A stretch of DNA of 64,000 bases from Corynebacterium falsenii (GTDB taxonomy: Bacteria; Actinomycetota; Actinomycetes; Mycobacteriales; Mycobacteriaceae): positions 248,001 through 312,000 of the forward strand of contig JVKJ01000001.1 of assembly GCA_001054945.1 (NCBI GenBank), read 5' to 3'. The notes below the pieces were generated by a model that saw nothing but the letters and a program-made list of their open reading frames with translations, was not told the DNA's origin and did no database searches. The position numbers and the translations under genes were made by a program. Below, piece by piece: positions 16,475 to 24,720 of the stretch; the stretch's first letter is position 1, and the number at the start of each line of letters is the position of its first letter.

Positions 16475-17653
16475 ATGCTGGGAGGGCGGCTGTCGCGAAG
16501 AAAGGCGGGAGAGGTGGCTGAAGAAAACCAAGATCGCAGGGCACAGGATGGTGTGCAACGTGTTGAAAGCACGTCCAACAGCGTTGATGCCACTGAAGAA
16601 GCAGCTCCAGCCACCCCATCGCATTCAGTCGGATGGTGGAAAGCGCTGCTCAAGCCGGGGTGGATCCTCACCCTGATCTTTGTATTGCTGTTTACCTACT
16701 TCGCGTGGACGGTGCTGGCACCCTGGCAACTGGGTAAGAATAAGGCTCGTACAGAGTTCAATGATCGCCTAAGTTCGGCCATCGAACAGCCGCCAGTCCC
16801 CGTGGAAGACATCGTGCGAGACCCTGACCAGGGAAACAAGGACTGGACCCATGTCTCCATGCAGGGCCATTTCTTACCAAGGAACGAGGTTCTACTGCGG
16901 AATAGGCCAGTGGAAGGCACGGCTGCACTTCAAGTTCTCACCCCGTTCAAGACCACGCAGGGTGTCACCGTCCTCATCAACCGGGGATGGGTTCAAACCC
17001 AGGGGGCAGATTTCCCCGCCATCAAACCCGCACCGTCCGAGGAACGCGAGCTCACTGGGTTCGTCCGGACCAATGAGGCGACTCCGCCACAGCCGCCCGT
17101 GAAGGAACAGGGCGCCACTCAGGTGGTGGGGATTAATACGCAGCAAATAGGTGAGGAGGAACACCTTCACCTCGCCAATGATTACGTCCAATTGGATCAA
17201 GACAGTGCAAGCGCGCTGAATGGTCCTGCCGCCCTTCCGCTGCCAAAAATTGAATCGGGTCCATTCCTGTCCTATGGAATCCAGTGGATCGCGTTCGGCA
17301 TTATCGCCCCGCTGTTGCTGGCATGGTTCGTGCGCAATGAATTGCGCGAACGCCGCCTCGCCGCCGAGGAAGCACGGCAGATGGCTGAACCTTCGATCGC
17401 CGAAAACTCGCGCGCCGCACATTCGGGTGCCGAGAACACGACCGCACAGGGGGCAAGCACCGTCGGGAAAGTCACCGCCGTTGCGTCCTCCACTGGGGAC
17501 GCCATCGCGAAACCTCAATCCACCGCACCACGAACCGATGGCCAACACGCTGTGGACATGCACCAGGACAAGCTTGCAGAACGATATGGCACGACACCGC
17601 GCCGCCGCCGATTCGGGCAGCGGCGAACTGACGAAGGCACCGAGCGTTTCTAA
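16475..17653 (+). CDS. SURF1-family cytochrome c oxidase assembly protein
   Basis: 392 residues from ATG 16475 with GAGAGGC upstream. A 50-residue hydrophilic N-terminus is followed by a membrane helix (ILTLIFVLLFTYFAWTVLA) and the SURF1 signature APWQLGKNKAR. Next come a periplasmic domain with GHFLPRNEVLLRNRPVEG and VLINRGWVQ, and a second helix (SYGIQWIAFGIIAPLLLAWFV). A C-terminal tail of about 85 disordered residues is longer than in most family members. It should help insert heme a into the aa3 oxidase encoded at 51.5-56.9 kb, as with Rv2235 in mycobacteria. Confidence 0.88.
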   Translation: MLGGRLSRRKAGEVAEENQDRRAQDGVQRVESTSNSVDATEEAAPATPSHSVGWWKALLKPGWILTLIFVLLFTYFAWTVLAPWQLGKNKARTEFNDRLSSAIEQPPVPVEDIVRDPDQGNKDWTHVSMQGHFLPRNEVLLRNRPVEGTAALQVLTPFKTTQGVTVLINRGWVQTQGADFPAIKPAPSEERELTGFVRTNEATPPQPPVKEQGATQVVGINTQQIGEEEHLHLANDYVQLDQDSASALNGPAALPLPKIESGPFLSYGIQWIAFGIIAPLLLAWFVRNELRERRLAAEEARQMAEPSIAENSRAAHSGAENTTAQGASTVGKVTAVASSTGDAIAKPQSTAPRTDGQHAVDMHQDKLAERYGTTPRRRRFGQRRTDEGTERF

Positions 17654-17724
17654 CCGGCGGCGCCGTGCGCATGCCCTACTAGGCTGGGCTTCAACCCAAG
17701 ATCGTGAAGCCAAAAGGAGCATGC

Positions 17725-18849
17725 ATGTCTCAGAACACCGTTGCTGATGTGGTCAAAGCCATGGAGCTGGCGTACCCACCACATCTTGCAGAATCGTGGG
17801 ATGCCGTTGGGCTGATCTGCGGTGACCCGCAGGACAGGGTGGACACGGTCGCCTTCGCTCTCGATTGCACGGACGCTGTGGCTGAGGCTGCCATCGAAGC
17901 TCAGGCGGACATGCTCATCGTTCACCACCCCCTGCTGCTCCGTGGCGTCACGGGCGTGTCGGCGAATACCCCGAAGGGGCGAATTATCCACCGGCTTATC
18001 CGGAATGGCGTCGCGCTATTCGCCGCCCACACCAACGCTGATGCCGCTCGTCCGGGGGTCAACGATCGTCTGGCTGAACTGCTTGGCGTCACCCCCGGGG
18101 CCCCGCTCCGTCCAATTGCAGAACCCTTTGACAAGTGGGGCTTCACCGTCCCCGTTGAGGATGCCGAACAGGTTAAGCAGGCCATCTTCGCTGCTGGGGG
18201 AGGATCCCAGGGGAACTATGACGAATCCTGCTTCCAATTCACGGTTCGTGGACAATTCCGGCCCAACCAGGAGTCACATCCGCACGTCGGAACGCGTGGT
18301 GAGCTGGAGACCGTGGAGGAATCCCGCATTGAATTCATTGCCCCGCAGTATAAGCGCGGAAAGATCCGGGAAGCTCTGCTTCGTGCTCATCCCTATGAGG
18401 AGGTTGCCTTCGACATCGTGGAGAGCTTCAGCAAGGAAGGGAATCGAGGCATTGGGCGAGTGGGACAACTTGATAAGCCAATGAAGCTCGCTGACTTCAC
18501 CCAGCGGGTCGCGAAGCGGCTTCCCGCGACACAGTGGGGAGTCCGAGCTGCTGGAGATCCCGATGCTTGGGTTGAGACCGTGGCTGTGGCCAGCGGTGCC
18601 GGAGACAGTTTCCTGGGAACAGTGGCTAGCATGGACGTCGATTGCTTCGTCACCTCCGACCTGCGGCACCATCCGGTCGACGAGCACCTGCGGGCCGGAG
18701 GGTGTCCCGTGATCGATACCGCCCATTGGGCGAGCGAATTTCCGTGGTGCGAGCAGGCCGCGACCACAGTTCGCCAAGCTACCGGGGTGAGCACCTCCGT
18801 CATTGACATCCCAACCGACCCATGGACGATTCACAGCAAGGATGAGTAA
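17725..18849 (+). CDS. Nif3-like dinuclear metal centre protein (DUF34/YbgI)
   Basis: 374 residues from ATG 17725, chosen for AAAGGAG six bases upstream. N- and C-terminal metal-binding halves are visible: MLIVHHPLLLRGV (His pair), ALFAAHTNADAARPGVND, and C-terminal FVTSDLRHHPVDEH plus VIDTAHWASE. The inserted PII-like domain lies between (HPYEEVAFDIV). Family members form hexameric rings with a dinuclear metal site; the biochemical role is not settled. The gene starts a tight operon; its stop overlaps the next start by one base (TAATG). Confidence 0.88.
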   Translation: MSQNTVADVVKAMELAYPPHLAESWDAVGLICGDPQDRVDTVAFALDCTDAVAEAAIEAQADMLIVHHPLLLRGVTGVSANTPKGRIIHRLIRNGVALFAAHTNADAARPGVNDRLAELLGVTPGAPLRPIAEPFDKWGFTVPVEDAEQVKQAIFAAGGGSQGNYDESCFQFTVRGQFRPNQESHPHVGTRGELETVEESRIEFIAPQYKRGKIREALLRAHPYEEVAFDIVESFSKEGNRGIGRVGQLDKPMKLADFTQRVAKRLPATQWGVRAAGDPDAWVETVAVASGAGDSFLGTVASMDVDCFVTSDLRHHPVDEHLRAGGCPVIDTAHWASEFPWCEQAATTVRQATGVSTSVIDIPTDPWTIHSKDE

Positions 18850-19595
18850 TGCGCTGCACCGACGAACAGCTAGATGCGCTGACTTCCCTGGCGAGGAATC
18901 AGGAGGATCTCGCGGTCCTGGAAGCGCGCCAAGCGGCGCTTCCGGAACGAGAAAACCTCCACCGCCTCGAGGAACAAGCCCGGCACGACCGTGAACAGGC
19001 AGCTCAGCAGCGCATCACTCACCACCGTGAAGAAAGGGAAGTCCAGCGGCTGCAGCAGGAGCTCGACAAGCTCACTTCCCGTGCCGCCGACGATCGTATG
19101 ACCCTCGAGTCCACCACGGACGTGGAAACTCGCAAAGACCTCACCCACGATCTGCGAAGTACAGACAAGCGAGTCATGGAACTTCGCCGACGGCTGGACC
19201 GCGCTCACCAGACAACGGCCATCTTCCAACACTCGGCAGCAAGCACTCCCGTCGATGAGGGCACGCCCTCGGGAGCGACGCCGGTTGATGAGGCCGATGT
19301 GCAGGTCGCCCGCGAACAATGGGAACGGGCCCACAATGCCCTGGACGCCGACATTCGTTCCACTCAGCACCGCATTGAAGCTGCCAGGTCGAAGCTACCC
19401 GCGGAAGTTCTGGACGCCTACGATGAGCAGCTTGCCGACCACGGCGTGGGCGCGGCCTTTCTGCGAGGCACCACCTGTCAGGGCTGCTACATGGAACTCG
19501 ACCCGCTGACCCTCAAAACCTTCCGAGAAGCACCCAAGGGAGAAATCCGCCGGTGCCCGGAATGTAATGTTTTGCTCTTAACGAGAGGAGCATAA
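18849..19595 (+). CDS. coiled-coil protein with C4 zinc ribbon
   Basis: 248 residues. The first 190 residues are a long charged coiled coil rich in Glu, Gln and Arg; the end holds a C4 zinc ribbon, TCQGCYMELDP and RRCPECNVLL. This is the architecture of Rv2229c and the CT398/DUF164 family, conserved between the Nif3-like gene and the RNase H fusion throughout Mycobacteriales. The family is proposed to act in nucleic acid or secretion-linked processes but has no firm role. It is directly followed by the next gene without a gap. Confidence 0.85.
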   Translation: MRCTDEQLDALTSLARNQEDLAVLEARQAALPERENLHRLEEQARHDREQAAQQRITHHREEREVQRLQQELDKLTSRAADDRMTLESTTDVETRKDLTHDLRSTDKRVMELRRRLDRAHQTTAIFQHSAASTPVDEGTPSGATPVDEADVQVAREQWERAHNALDADIRSTQHRIEAARSKLPAEVLDAYDEQLADHGVGAAFLRGTTCQGCYMELDPLTLKTFREAPKGEIRRCPECNVLLLTRGA

Positions 19596-20780
19596 ATGGG
19601 CACGCGATTGACAGTGTCAAGCGACGGCGGTTCGCGAGGCAACCCAGGGCCCGCAGGGACTGGTTCCGTCGTGCGATCCGAAACTGGTGAGGAGCTTGGC
19701 CTGACGTGGAGCTTTATCGATAACGCGACAAACAATGTCGCGGAATACCACGGCCTCATCAACGGATTGAAGCTTGCCAAGGAAATCTGCCATGACCTGG
19801 GGGAAGATCCAGTGCACACGGATATCGATGTGCGCATGGATTCTAAGCTCATCGTGGAACAGATGAACGGGCGATGGAAAATTAAGCATCCGGACATGAA
19901 GCCTCTGGCAGCACAGGTTAAGCAGCTGCAGAGCCAGTTTCACTCGATGAGTTACACCTGGGTGCCACGGAAAGAAAACGCCCGGGCAGACGAGCTAGCC
20001 AACAGAGCGATGGATACGAAGGCAGGTGGCACGGACAAGCACGTCGCCTCCAAGGACGCGAGCTCCAACCGCGCTGCGCCATCATCGACCGCGACTTCGT
20101 CGACCGCGGCGTCGGCTGAACCTCGCCAGACTCCACCAACGCCCGACAATGCAGCTCGAACAGAGTCCACAGAACAACCGCAAGCCCCCTCCTGGCTCGG
20201 CACGCAGCGCCCGCTCCGGTTGCTGTTGCTCCGTCATGGCGAAACCCGGTTCGGATACGAAGGCCGGTTCTGCGGTCATTCGGACCCGGAGCTTACCCGG
20301 GAAGGGCTCTGGCAGGCGCGCCGGGCTGCACACTTCCTTTCCCAGCGCGGGGGGATTAGCGCCATTTACTCATCGCCCCTGAAACGGGCGGAAGTGACGG
20401 CCCGAATCGTGGCCGAGCAGCTCGGCGTCCACAATCCCACCCAGACCCCCTCCCTGACCGAGATGGACTTCGGCGATTGGGAGGGCAAGAAATTCGACGA
20501 GGTATCCCCAAACGACGATCGCGGTGGGGAGGACCCAGAGCGGGTTTTCGAGCGGACAGGCACATTGGTCGACGAATTGCTTAAGACGAAGGTCGGGGAA
20601 AATGTGCTGCTGGTCAGCCACGTCACACCGATCAAGTCCATTCTCCGCCGAGCCCTGGGGATGGACGCCACTATTTACCACCGATTGCATCTCGACCTCG
20701 CCTCGCTGTCGATCGCAGAGTTCTATCCCGACGGGCGCAGCCTTGTCCGTGGAGTGAACGACACACATTACCTTCGCTGA
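19596..20780 (+). CDS. bifunctional RNase H / histidine phosphatase
   Basis: 394 residues. Residues 1-135 are an RNase HI domain: SDGGSRGNPGPAGTG, an acidic residue in NVAEYHGL, DVRMDSKLIVEQMNGRWK and ENARADELANRAMD. A Ser/Thr/Ala-rich linker spans about 140-200. Residues 205-394 are a histidine phosphatase domain with LLLLRHGETRFGYEGRFCGH, catalytic His214 and a later HVTPIKS. The fusion is characteristic of actinobacteria (Rv2228c, RNase H plus alpha-ribazole phosphatase-like CobC). It begins at the base after the preceding stop, so translation is coupled. RNase P RNA follows. Confidence 0.92.
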   Translation: MGTRLTVSSDGGSRGNPGPAGTGSVVRSETGEELGLTWSFIDNATNNVAEYHGLINGLKLAKEICHDLGEDPVHTDIDVRMDSKLIVEQMNGRWKIKHPDMKPLAAQVKQLQSQFHSMSYTWVPRKENARADELANRAMDTKAGGTDKHVASKDASSNRAAPSSTATSSTAASAEPRQTPPTPDNAARTESTEQPQAPSWLGTQRPLRLLLLRHGETRFGYEGRFCGHSDPELTREGLWQARRAAHFLSQRGGISAIYSSPLKRAEVTARIVAEQLGVHNPTQTPSLTEMDFGDWEGKKFDEVSPNDDRGGEDPERVFERTGTLVDELLKTKVGENVLLVSHVTPIKSILRRALGMDATIYHRLHLDLASLSIAEFYPDGRSLVRGVNDTHYLR

Positions 20781-20792
20781 GGTGCGCTGGGA

Positions 20793-20798
20793 TACGAT
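20793..20798 (+). promoter_or_regulatory. -10 box for rnpB
   Basis: TACGAT lies seven bases upstream of the likely 5' end of RNase P RNA. It overlaps the short gap after the RNase H fusion gene. Confidence 0.45.
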
Positions 20799-20804
20799 AG
20801 AGCG

Positions 20805-21180
<376 letters not shown>

Positions 21181-21248
21181 GCGCATAAGCTTCCCCAGTA
21201 TTTGGTTCACCCCGCAGGAAAGTGTGCAGATTACACTTGCGTACTGCC

Positions 21249-21644
21249 ATGACTTCTCCGCATAAAGACCCAGCTTCCGACACTCGCAGTCGCCTCGCGC
21301 GCACTCTCCTTCCTGACGGAGAGGAACCTGATCCCCGATTCACCCTGGCTAACGAGCGCACGTTTCTCGCGTGGATGCGCACGTCGCTGGCGTTCCTCGC
21401 CGGCGGAGTTGCCATGGAAGCGCTGCCCGCCCGCGAGTCCATGCCCGCCCTCTGGAGTGTGATGGCGCTGTTGGTGATCGCCGTCGGCATGCTCATCGCC
21501 CTCGGTGCAGCGGTCCGCTGGGTCAACGTGGAGCGCGCGATGCGCACCGGTCGCCCCCTCCCGTTCCCGGGCATCGCACCCCTGCTCAGCGCTGCCGCCG
21601 TCGTGGCCTGTGTCCTTGCGCTGTACTTGTTCATCGGTGTGTAG
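21249..21644 (+). CDS. YidH-type DUF202 membrane protein
   Basis: 131 residues from ATG 21249; a GTG at 21222 is possible. The signature DPRFTLANERTFLAWMRTSLAFLAGGVAME identifies the YidH/DUF202 family. Three membrane helices follow (residues about 40-60, 72-92 and 108-130). Function is unknown. It forms a pair with the next gene, which carries the second DUF202 type. Confidence 0.82.
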   Translation: MTSPHKDPASDTRSRLARTLLPDGEEPDPRFTLANERTFLAWMRTSLAFLAGGVAMEALPARESMPALWSVMALLVIAVGMLIALGAAVRWVNVERAMRTGRPLPFPGIAPLLSAAAVVACVLALYLFIGV

Positions 21645-21660
21645 GGGAGGGGAGACGCCA

Positions 21661-22005
21661 TTGCCTCGCTCAGAGCTACCCACTCGGGCGCATGATGACC
21701 CGGGTCTCCAACCGGAACGCACCTCTCTCGCCTGGACACGCACCACCATGTCGATTCTGGTTGCAAGCGCCGTGCTCCTGCGCTGGACGTCTGCATATGG
21801 ACCCGCCATCGCGGTGATCGCAGCTCTTCTGATTGTCCTGGCAGGGGGTATTCTCTTCAGCCAACACCGCCGTTACCACAGCTCGTCGCTCGGCCTGGCC
21901 CGCCAGAACCTCACGGCAAACGTGACATCGGTCGTACTGGTGACTTGTGCCATGCTGCTCTTCGGCGGGGCGGCCATCACCTTTGTTCTGCTGGACTCCC
22001 CGTGA
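21661..22005 (+). CDS. second DUF202 membrane protein
   Basis: 114 residues from TTG 21661, placed by the strong ribosome site GGGGAGGGGAG seven bases upstream. The signature LQPERTSLAWTRTTMSILVASAVLLRW is DUF202, followed by two further helices. It starts 16 nt after the YidH-type gene, so the two are an operon and may form a heteromeric membrane complex. The ribosome site overlaps a copy of the GACGCCA motif described in the findings. Confidence 0.8.
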   Translation: MPRSELPTRAHDDPGLQPERTSLAWTRTTMSILVASAVLLRWTSAYGPAIAVIAALLIVLAGGILFSQHRRYHSSSLGLARQNLTANVTSVVLVTCAMLLFGGAAITFVLLDSP

Positions 22006-22085
22006 GACAGGTAGCATCGGGGGCTACCTTGCGCCGGAGCGCGCAGTCTCCAAGAGAACTCACCCGATTGAAAGGGAAAATAATC

Positions 22086-22259
22086 ATGAGCGACCAGTGG
22101 TACTACAACACCGAGACTCACGAGGTTAGCCAGGGCGTCAAGGATTCCTGGACCAATCGCATGGGCCCATACGATTCTCGCGAGGAAGCGGAGCACGCAC
22201 TGTCCATCGCCAAGCAGCGCAATGAGGAAGCTGCTGCGTATGACGACGAAGAGGACTAA
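22086..22259 (+). CDS. small conserved actinobacterial protein, 57 residues
   Basis: ATG 22086 has GAAAGGGAAAATAATC upstream. The protein starts MSDQWYYNTETHEVSQGVKD and continues with a YDSREEAEHAL segment and an acidic tail DDEED. The aromatic start and the helix after it match small corynebacterial proteins sometimes labelled SPOR-like or methionine-aminopeptidase-associated. It is soluble and has no signal peptide. Function unknown. Confidence 0.78.
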   Translation: MSDQWYYNTETHEVSQGVKDSWTNRMGPYDSREEAEHALSIAKQRNEEAAAYDDEED

Positions 22260-22320
22260 TCCGCCGAGCTAGGATGGCGCCGCAGCAGTGGCGTCCAAAA
22301 TTATCGGTGGAGGCGCCTAC

Positions 22321-23157
22321 CTAAAACGAGTGGTCGCGGGTCGGGAACGAACCCTCCGCGACCTCTTTTTTGTACGCGGCGGCAGCGTCGGTGAGGGACG
22401 CGCCCACCTGGGCCCATTGCTTGGCGAACTTCGGAACGTGCCCGTCGCGGGGGTGGGCGGCCATGTCATGCCACACCAAGACCTGCGCATCGGTCTCGGA
22501 GCCAGCGCCGATTCCGATGGTGGGGATGGGGAACTCGGCGGTAACTTCCGCGGCGAGATCGGCCGGAACCATCTCCAGCACAACCATGTCCGCGCCCGCT
22601 TCTACCACCGCCTTCATATCGGCGCGCAGAGCGTCCGCCCCCTCCCCGCGGCCCTGGACCTTGAACCCCGACAGTTGATTAACGGACTGGGGGGTGAAGC
22701 CGATGTGCGCGCACACGGGAATGCCTGCGCTTTTCAATGCGGCAATGCGGTCGGCCATTCGCACGCCGCCTTCAATCTTGATGGCGTGCACCCCCGTGCG
22801 GTGCATCATGGTGGTGGCGGATTGCACGCACTGCTCGTCGGACGCCTCGTAGGTGCCGAAGGGGAGATCGGCGATGACGAAAGCCTTGCCCGCGCCACGG
22901 ACCACAGCTGCGGCCAAAAACATCATCTCGTCCAGGGAAACGCGCTGGGTCGTGTCATAGCCGAACACGACATTGGCCGCTGAGTCGCCGACCAGAAGGC
23001 ATTCGATGCCAGCCTGGGAAAACGAGCGAGCCGAGGGATAGTCATAGGCGGTGAGCATGGCCCACTTGTTTCCCGTTCCCTTGCGGGAGACGAGATCGGA
23101 GAGGCGGACCTGCTTCGAGGGGACCAAATAACCGACGGTGGAATCATCCTGAGACAT
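22321..23157 (-). CDS. panB: 3-methyl-2-oxobutanoate hydroxymethyltransferase
   Basis: 278 residues. The enzyme transfers a hydroxymethyl group from methylene-tetrahydrofolate to ketoisovalerate, the first committed step to pantothenate. Visible motifs are LTAYDYPSARSFSQAGIECLLVGDSAANVVFGYDTT (metal and substrate site, in two stretches), FVIADLPFGTYE, IKIEGGVRMADRIAAL and HIGFTPQSVNQL. No panC is adjacent in this window. The upstream CATGAT box six bases from ATG suggests a leaderless message. Confidence 0.94.
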   Translation of the reverse strand: MSQDDSTVGYLVPSKQVRLSDLVSRKGTGNKWAMLTAYDYPSARSFSQAGIECLLVGDSAANVVFGYDTTQRVSLDEMMFLAAAVVRGAGKAFVIADLPFGTYEASDEQCVQSATTMMHRTGVHAIKIEGGVRMADRIAALKSAGIPVCAHIGFTPQSVNQLSGFKVQGRGEGADALRADMKAVVEAGADMVVLEMVPADLAAEVTAEFPIPTIGIGAGSETDAQVLVWHDMAAHPRDGHVPKFAKQWAQVGASLTDAAAAYKKEVAEGSFPTRDHSF

Positions 23158-23251
23158 GTTTTGATCATGCCAGACGGTGCCGTGGGTAGGTGAAAGTGCG
23201 CATCTTTGTCAGATCGGTGGGTGACCGGGGGCCTGGAGGGCGAGTGCTCGC

Positions 23252-23257
23252 TAGGAT
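23252..23257 (+). promoter_or_regulatory. -10 box for leaderless glnA2
   Basis: TAGGAT is followed by eight bases and ATG 23266, with no Shine-Dalgarno sequence close to the start. Confidence 0.42.
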
Positions 23258-23265
23258 GGCATGCC

Positions 23266-24606
23266 ATGAGCCGTCAACAGGAATTCGTACTTCGCACGCT
23301 CGAGGAACGGGACATTCGGTTTGTCCGTCTGTGGTTTACGGATATTCAGGGATACCTGAAATCAGTGGCGGTCGCGCCGGCGGAGCTGGAAGGCGCGTTT
23401 GCGGAGGGAATCGGTTTCGACGGATCTGCCATCGAAGGGTTTTCTCGTGTGGCGGAATCGGACACTATCGCGCAGCCGGACCCGTCAACGTTCCAGATTT
23501 TGCCATTCGATAGCGAGGAGGACGGATATCTCTCCGCCCGAATGTTTTGCGACATTTCCATGCCAGATGGGCAGCCGTCCTGGGCGGACCCCCGGCAAGT
23601 GTTGCGACGGCAGCTGAAAAAGGCCGGGGAGATGGGGTTTAGTTGCTTCGTCCACCCCGAGATTGAGTTCTTCTTGGTGCGGTCCATTGAGACCGATGGT
23701 CAACCGCCCGTGCCCACTGATTCTGGCGGCTATTTCGATCAGGCAGTGACGGACGAAGCTCCCAACTTCCGCGCCGATGCCATCAATTCGCTGGAATCCA
23801 TGGGGATTTCGGTGGAGTTCTCCCATCACGAGACAGCGCCTGGCCAGCAAGAAATTGACCTGCGCTACGCGGACGCGCTGACGATGGCAGACAACGTGAT
23901 GACCTTCCGCTACCTGATTAAGCAGGTCGCCCGCCGAAACGGGGTGCGTGCCACCTTCATGCCCAAGCCCTTCAGCGATCACGCTGGGTCGGCCATGCAC
24001 ACGCACATGTCTCTGTTTGAAGGCGACCACAACGCCTTTCATGATCCGGACGACGAGCTGCGCCTATCCAGCACGGCCCGCTCTTTCATCGCCGGTATTG
24101 TCGAACACGCCCCGGAGATCAGCGCCGTCACCAACCAGTGGGTCAATTCCTATAAGCGAATCTCAAACGGTGATGAGGCCCCCAGGTCGGCAACGTGGGG
24201 CGCTTCCAACCGCTCCGCGCTGATTCGCCTGCCGATGTATACCCAAAACAAGGCAGCCTCCCGGCGCGTGGAGGTGCGCTCGCCCGACTCTGCCTGCAAC
24301 CCCTACCTGGCGTATTCGGTGCTGCTTGCGGCTGGTTTGAAGGGGATCCAGGAGGGCTACGAGCTCGCCGATCCCGCCGAAGAGGACGTGTCCTCCATGA
24401 CGCGCCGGGAGAGGGTGGCCGCTGGATTTAAGGATCTGCCCTCCGACCTGAATTCCGCGCTGCGCCGAATGGAGCGTTCCGAGCTCGTAGCGGACGCGTT
24501 GGGTGAGCATGTCTTTGAATACTTCCTCCGTAACAAGTGGCGTGAATGGTATGCCTACCAATCACAGATCACCCCCTGGGAATTGCGTCACAACCTCGAG
24601 TTTTAA
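23266..24606 (+). CDS. glnA2: glutamine synthetase family protein GlnA2
   Basis: 446 residues from ATG 23266. Catalytic landmarks are IGFDGSAIEGFSRVAESD, EIEFFLV, FMPKPFSDHAGSAMHTHMSL and SATWGASNRSALIRLP, all of the GS type I fold. Length and the lack of a Tyr adenylylation loop (DPAEEDVSSMTRRER in that region) put it in the GS I-alpha group, so GlnE should not control it. In related actinobacteria GlnA2 has little or no classical GS activity, and some paralogues glutamylate polyamines. glnE follows 114 nt downstream on the same strand. Confidence 0.9.
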   Translation: MSRQQEFVLRTLEERDIRFVRLWFTDIQGYLKSVAVAPAELEGAFAEGIGFDGSAIEGFSRVAESDTIAQPDPSTFQILPFDSEEDGYLSARMFCDISMPDGQPSWADPRQVLRRQLKKAGEMGFSCFVHPEIEFFLVRSIETDGQPPVPTDSGGYFDQAVTDEAPNFRADAINSLESMGISVEFSHHETAPGQQEIDLRYADALTMADNVMTFRYLIKQVARRNGVRATFMPKPFSDHAGSAMHTHMSLFEGDHNAFHDPDDELRLSSTARSFIAGIVEHAPEISAVTNQWVNSYKRISNGDEAPRSATWGASNRSALIRLPMYTQNKAASRRVEVRSPDSACNPYLAYSVLLAAGLKGIQEGYELADPAEEDVSSMTRRERVAAGFKDLPSDLNSALRRMERSELVADALGEHVFEYFLRNKWREWYAYQSQITPWELRHNLEF

Positions 24607-24720
24607 CCGCGGACGCTCGTTCTGCTCCGGCCCGATTGCCCCGGCTGACTCGTTATGGCCAGTTAGCGTTGTCCAGCGATTCCCAGCGTTATTCAGCGAC
24701 CACTGCAAGGAAAGGCTCCC